Below, piece by piece: positions 62,201-64,000 of a stretch of DNA of 64,000 nt. The translations under genes were made by a program, and so were the position numbers. Each line of letters starts with the position of its first letter. Within the stretch, counting starts at the first letter, position 1. The stretch comes from Novosphingobium lentum NBRC 107847. Its GTDB lineage: Bacteria; Pseudomonadota; Alphaproteobacteria; Sphingomonadales; Sphingomonadaceae. The stretch spans positions 181,626 through 245,625 of the forward strand of contig NZ_BCTW01000005.1 of assembly GCF_001590965.1 (NCBI RefSeq). Direction: 5' to 3'. Under the pieces are notes generated by a model that saw only the letters and a program-made list of their open reading frames with translations, had not been told where the DNA came from and ran no database searches.

Positions 62201-64000
62201 GGGTCGGCCAGAACGTGGCGATCACTGCCAACCTCGGCGACGTGCAGCCCCAGCAGATCCTGTTCTACGCTGGTGGCATCGGGACGCGCACCCCGCTGGC
62301 GGCGGGCGACGTCCCCAGCCTGCTGATCGGCAGTGGCACGACCGTCGATGCGGGTGGCGGCAGCATCCGCCTGCTCGGCGGCGCGATCGACGCGCGCGGG
62401 GCCAGCTTCACTGGCTCGTTCTTCACCGCCGACATCACCAACTTCCTGCAGCAGGGCAGCGCGCAGAGCAACGACAACGGCCAGTTGCTGGCCGGTTGCC
62501 TCGAAAGCGACATCTGCCTGGGCGCGGTCACCACGACCAACGGAATCCGCATCGGCACCAGCGAATCCTCGCCGCTGCACTTCATCGGCACCGGCTCGCT
62601 CAGCGGCAGCGATGTCCGGATTTTCTCGCAGGGTTCGCTCGCCTATGGCGCGCCGTCCGCCAACCTGTCGATCAACGCGACCGGAACGATCAACCTGGCC
62701 TCGCAGTTCGAGGACGTCACGCTCAGCAACGGCGCGCAGCTCAGCGGGTCAACGATCGACATCCTCGCCGGCGGATCGCTGCTCGGTTCGGGCCAGCTGT
62801 TTGCCAACGGCAGCGATATCGGCATCACCGTGGGCGGCGACATCGTGCTCGATACGCTGCAGGCGGCGCGCCAGTTGACCGCTTACGAACAGACCGGCGA
62901 TCCCGTCGAAGCCCAGTTCACCACACCGGGCGGCTTTGCCGTCAACACCTTGATCACCAATGCCGACACCGTGATCGGCGCGGGCGGCGACATCGTCGTG
63001 GGCAGCGCCGGCACCGGCGGCAACGTGCTGTCGCTGACCGCGGCGGGCCGGACCTCGCTCCAGGCGGCCGGCGTGCCCCCCGGCGGCAACGTCAGCAGCA
63101 TTGCCCTCAAGGGCGCATCGGTCGATTTCGGGACGATCAAGTCCAGCCTGGCGATCACCATCGATGCGACGAATGCGGTCACCGGCACCTCTGCCAACGC
63201 GGGCACGTCGTTCTCCGTTACCGGCGGATCGCTGGCGATCGGATCGAGCTTCTCGGAACTTGGCACAACGCTGAGCGGCGGGCCGATGGTGCTCGGCTCG
63301 ATCGTGGCCGGCGGCGCGCTGGCGATCACCTCGACCGGGCCGGTCGCGATCGACCTGGGCCGCGCGGGCAGCACGCTCGACATCACGGCCAACAGCCTGA
63401 CCGCACCCTCGCTGACATCGGGCGGCAACGCCACGCTGAACGTGACCAACGCGGCGACGCTGGGAACGCTCAAGTCCGGCGGCAACATCGTCATCGATCC
63501 GACGGTGACCACGTTCGCCGCGCTCACCTCGGTCGGCTCGACCACGATCACCAGCGGCGACGTGCTGGGCGGCACGATCGATGCCGGCACCAGCATCGCG
63601 ATCGCTGCCACCGGCGCGGTCACGCTCGACCGGGCGACCAGCGGCACGACGACGACCATCGGTGGCGCGACCATCGGCGCGACCACGCTGGGGGCAGGGT
63701 CAGACCTCACGCTGACCAGCACCGGCGCGACCACGCTGGGCAGCGCCACGGCAGGTGGGGTGCTGGCGATCACGGCGGATAGCCTGACCGACACGTCGCT
63801 CACTTCGGGCGGCAACACGACGCTCAAGATCGCCAAGGCGGCGACGCTGGGTACGGTGAAGGCGGGCAGCAACCTGGCGATCACCGCCGGGCCGCTGAGC
63901 TTCGCAGCGCTGAGTTCTGGCACCGGCGCGACCACGATCACCTCGGGCGCGGCCACGGGGGGGACGATCGCGGCGAAGACCAGCCTGTCGCTGATCAGCT
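56299..64000 (+). CDS. Giant TpsA exoprotein (filamentous-haemagglutinin type), 3' end beyond window
   Basis: The frame is open from 56299 to the window end, at least 2567 codons with no stop. The N-terminus is a long basic signal region of about 73 residues (ending APVRAATTPG). A TPS domain follows, with ITANEALIDWQS and FYNPGGWVVGAGGVINVGSL, where NPGG replaces the canonical NPNG. The rest is a Gly/Ser/Thr/Asn/Ala-rich parallel beta-helix pattern, with GGAGGxGG-rich loops between about residues 900 and 1650. Near the end an imperfect tandem repeat of 129 residues begins (about 63318). The protein is predicted to be exported by the TpsB encoded upstream and to act as an adhesin, biofilm or contact factor. 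The C-terminus, and any toxin or anchor domain, is not visible. Confidence 0.9.
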   Translation, partial: MAKLARTPRHANRSPARPARVGALLGAPRRSHATDAISGTLRGLARLLAGVSTGAAALALSLAPAPVRAATTPGGQAVNGIPTVVFGSDLPNRTAPVDSFNITANEALIDWQSTDPNVFLPTLKTLQFQRDAAIPYTVLNRVDAATPLQINGTVTSESYGKVWFYNPGGWVVGAGGVINVGSLVLSSSPIAVDPTAPVGSQFVDSKGAIHFTAGNAAASITLLPGAQVNVPGPGSYVAMVSPRINQGGTVTANGSVAYIAAEAATLSVNNGLFDITVDTGNGTTDSTGVSHTGTTQGGPGVTGDTEHHIYLVAVPKNSVLTMLAQGAIGYSAANVAAGQADGTVVLSAGYNVAGGAVDTTAPGTPGASITLSNLSASNDTTVNATDTITASATASSIGFAKNATFNARNAINVSADGVRRGFQVDGNLTLNATTGPVGGAIALNASNRGTFAVAGDLVANADGSGGVILDPANPTQLLAGGVGVAARGGSVAATVTSGNFAVGGEANLHANAFGGIGAASAGIAQGGTVSFTQSGPGSNSQFGSSGGFQALNLGSIGTSYSSVSFPPAFPFTSADSSSGSVDLTVSGGSFAAQSVSISSSATASFGNDQLVRAATAGPVTVSFSNNGTYSLGSLFVENDSSAFNEGIATTGKLAITLDNATLNLGTGFFEADTSAHGTVTTPGQLAVTLRNNSALNVGGVFLSSRGEESGTTPGTAADLLVNLSNSALSASDIFITSQGNGGDIAVDGTGGLAAITLDNGSNLTSTSGLTISSTGRGYTGGTSANGDGGIGRGGIARLTVNSGTVNVTNAISVTAQGSGTQRNLATGKTAFGQGGQAIIEATSGSAAINANSIDVAAPGGFFINNTAGPISGGAGQIGDGVDGFGGSSSLSLSGGATLTTQTVTLSASGTGGGAINAAGLPPAKGGTGTGGSALLSIDGFASSLTAPTVTLDASGFGGSGADMDPTLNIAAGAGGIGRGGSIDQGGGATVLLSGGTLATNTLTVTSSGNPLLTNCECYPYSGVGGAVSGDGTDVAAKGGAGFGGTSTLTINGGTLADLVDPTPAVQTPLVVSISAVGQGGLGGGALSQGGVLTRGAGGDGTGGSATINFNGGDLQARDITLDTAGIGGAGGFELADTSGNPANAGAGGSGHGGTADFVINTDLSQTTPSLERRFITVTANGVGADGTSGIAGSNGGNGTGGLAALDFFFGTSSVSAPVITATGTGGRGGLSDLGNAGGNGGDGIGGTARILAAGQGTNVTLNTFTLNSSAVGGAGGTGGSGGYGLDAAGDGGKGGSAVAGSTANTSGSVLQVDDFATLIHIPIDDSGAVSDAFGGNGGNGGNSSQFGNVSVGSGGAGGDGTAGNILLIATGSGSLDIGDAIYTIEGDGGSGGGRINFNGNTPPGSSQGGVGGIGTGGQIIVQSIGTGSVVNASALTFQSTAVGGDGADGYGNDPVTGNGVDGAKAGDGVGGRVALFAQSGGAITVAPDGRVSLTTNTIGGDGGFATSGLNGVGGAGGRGGNGAFAFGGTVQIETSTDGAIAFGANTVSRFTSNGFGGLSGNGGNGGSNNTPGGAGGDAGDGGTNGGGAGGQILLTANGGSITTGDLQFQTTGTSYFGQSGGLGGIGGTGGPAPELPPPAIGVPGPDGRTSNGTSLFGPVGGQVVITAADDGNFTPQSGVLKLGNSAIDVTSTAQDVDSSFQNAAGLVSLSDTTTDPTAGMTLASLSVNATGFASISPAVTLFSANHPITVTDSLTVNSSGTIDFQGDNGGGLTVGDTLSLQSDDAINLSQDDLNLSIEGLGRFFAPTVQLNAGNNVLVQAFNCPTVSCTVVQAGAGGFTSDSFGEFRLAGPAFIASQTGIAVTSASGIFGDNNSGYSAVNDLTLFSGGDAQLRNATAANIAVDAGAFQVQGGVAYDGGTLTLGQDNGGGAITSSGMQDYRSGGALVIPGGNTLNSDIGLTFTSANDIRVGQNVAITANLGDVQPQQILFYAGGIGTRTPLAAGDVPSLLIGSGTTVDAGGGSIRLLGGAIDARGASFTGSFFTADITNFLQQGSAQSNDNGQLLAGCLESDICLGAVTTTNGIRIGTSESSPLHFIGTGSLSGSDVRIFSQGSLAYGAPSANLSINATGTINLASQFEDVTLSNGAQLSGSTIDILAGGSLLGSGQLFANGSDIGITVGGDIVLDTLQAARQLTAYEQTGDPVEAQFTTPGGFAVNTLITNADTVIGAGGDIVVGSAGTGGNVLSLTAAGRTSLQAAGVPPGGNVSSIALKGASVDFGTIKSSLAITIDATNAVTGTSANAGTSFSVTGGSLAIGSSFSELGTTLSGGPMVLGSIVAGGALAITSTGPVAIDLGRAGSTLDITANSLTAPSLTSGGNATLNVTNAATLGTLKSGGNIVIDPTVTTFAALTSVGSTTITSGDVLGGTIDAGTSIAIAATGAVTLDRATSGTTTTIGGATIGATTLGAGSDLTLTSTGATTLGSATAGGVLAITADSLTDTSLTSGGNTTLKIAKAATLGTVKAGSNLAITAGPLSFAALSSGTGATTITSGAATGGTIAAKTSLSLIS
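63318..64000 (+). repeat. Tandem 129-residue repeats within tpsA, running off the window
   Basis: DITANSLTAPSLTSGGNATL (encoded from 63379) recurs as AITADSLTDTSLTSGGNTTL (from 63766), 387 bases later. Flanking segments such as AATLGT(L/V)K and TTITSG also repeat in register. At least one full unit and most of a second are seen. More may follow. Confidence 0.8.

Overview
The window is high-GC DNA from an alphaproteobacterium, most likely a sphingomonad (Sphingomonas or Novosphingobium type). This rests on an atpHAGDC cluster with a very short epsilon subunit, a sugar locus that pairs a TonB-dependent receptor with a tryptophan-halogenase-family flavoprotein, strong G/C third-position bias, and several families of dispersed palindromic repeats. 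The genus is an inference. No rRNA, tRNA, CRISPR array, IS element or prophage was recognised.

Layout. 1-6.4 kb holds translation and RNA genes: the end of a DUF1697 gene, rbfA, tdk, an acetyltransferase, a site-2-type protease, truB, rpsO and pnp. 6.5-10.4 kb holds a diguanylate cyclase and two divergent CoA-transferase genes. 10.4-24.4 kb is a sugar-uptake and degradation locus: SLC45-type transporter, GH36 alpha-galactosidase, galT, galK, a GH68 enzyme, a LacI-family regulator, a TonB-dependent receptor, a halogenase-family protein and a 2OG-oxygenase-like protein. Four near-identical operator-like palindromes link its three transcription units. The enzyme set fits raffinose-family oligosaccharides. 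24.4-31 kb has a His/Met-rich exported protein, thiC behind a TPP riboswitch, two small exported proteins, a cupin, a Band 7 protein, an AbrB-Doc toxin-antitoxin pair and a MaoC-like dehydratase. 31-36 kb is the F1 ATP synthase operon on the minus strand. 36-47.2 kb is mixed housekeeping: a DJ-1/PfpI-like protein, a membrane-tethered serine protease, DUF1203, ada, a ferritin-like protein, priA, a DUF4197 lipoprotein, a transaldolase-like enzyme, a CobT-like protein and a nitroreductase.

47.4-64.0 kb is the most unusual region. Six genes run in one direction: an exported TPR-CHAT (caspase-like) protein, a CHASE2 adenylate/guanylate cyclase, two paralogous exported proteins, a two-partner-secretion transporter (TpsB), and a giant secreted adhesin-like TpsA that stays open past the window end. 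Their predicted locations (periplasm, inner membrane with cytoplasmic cyclase, outer membrane, surface) suggest one envelope-spanning system.

Two palindromic repeats lie inside reading frames (truB and the cobT-like gene), which resembles the palindromic elements that insert in frame in Rickettsia genes. All assignments come from reading sequence and motifs; no database search was possible.
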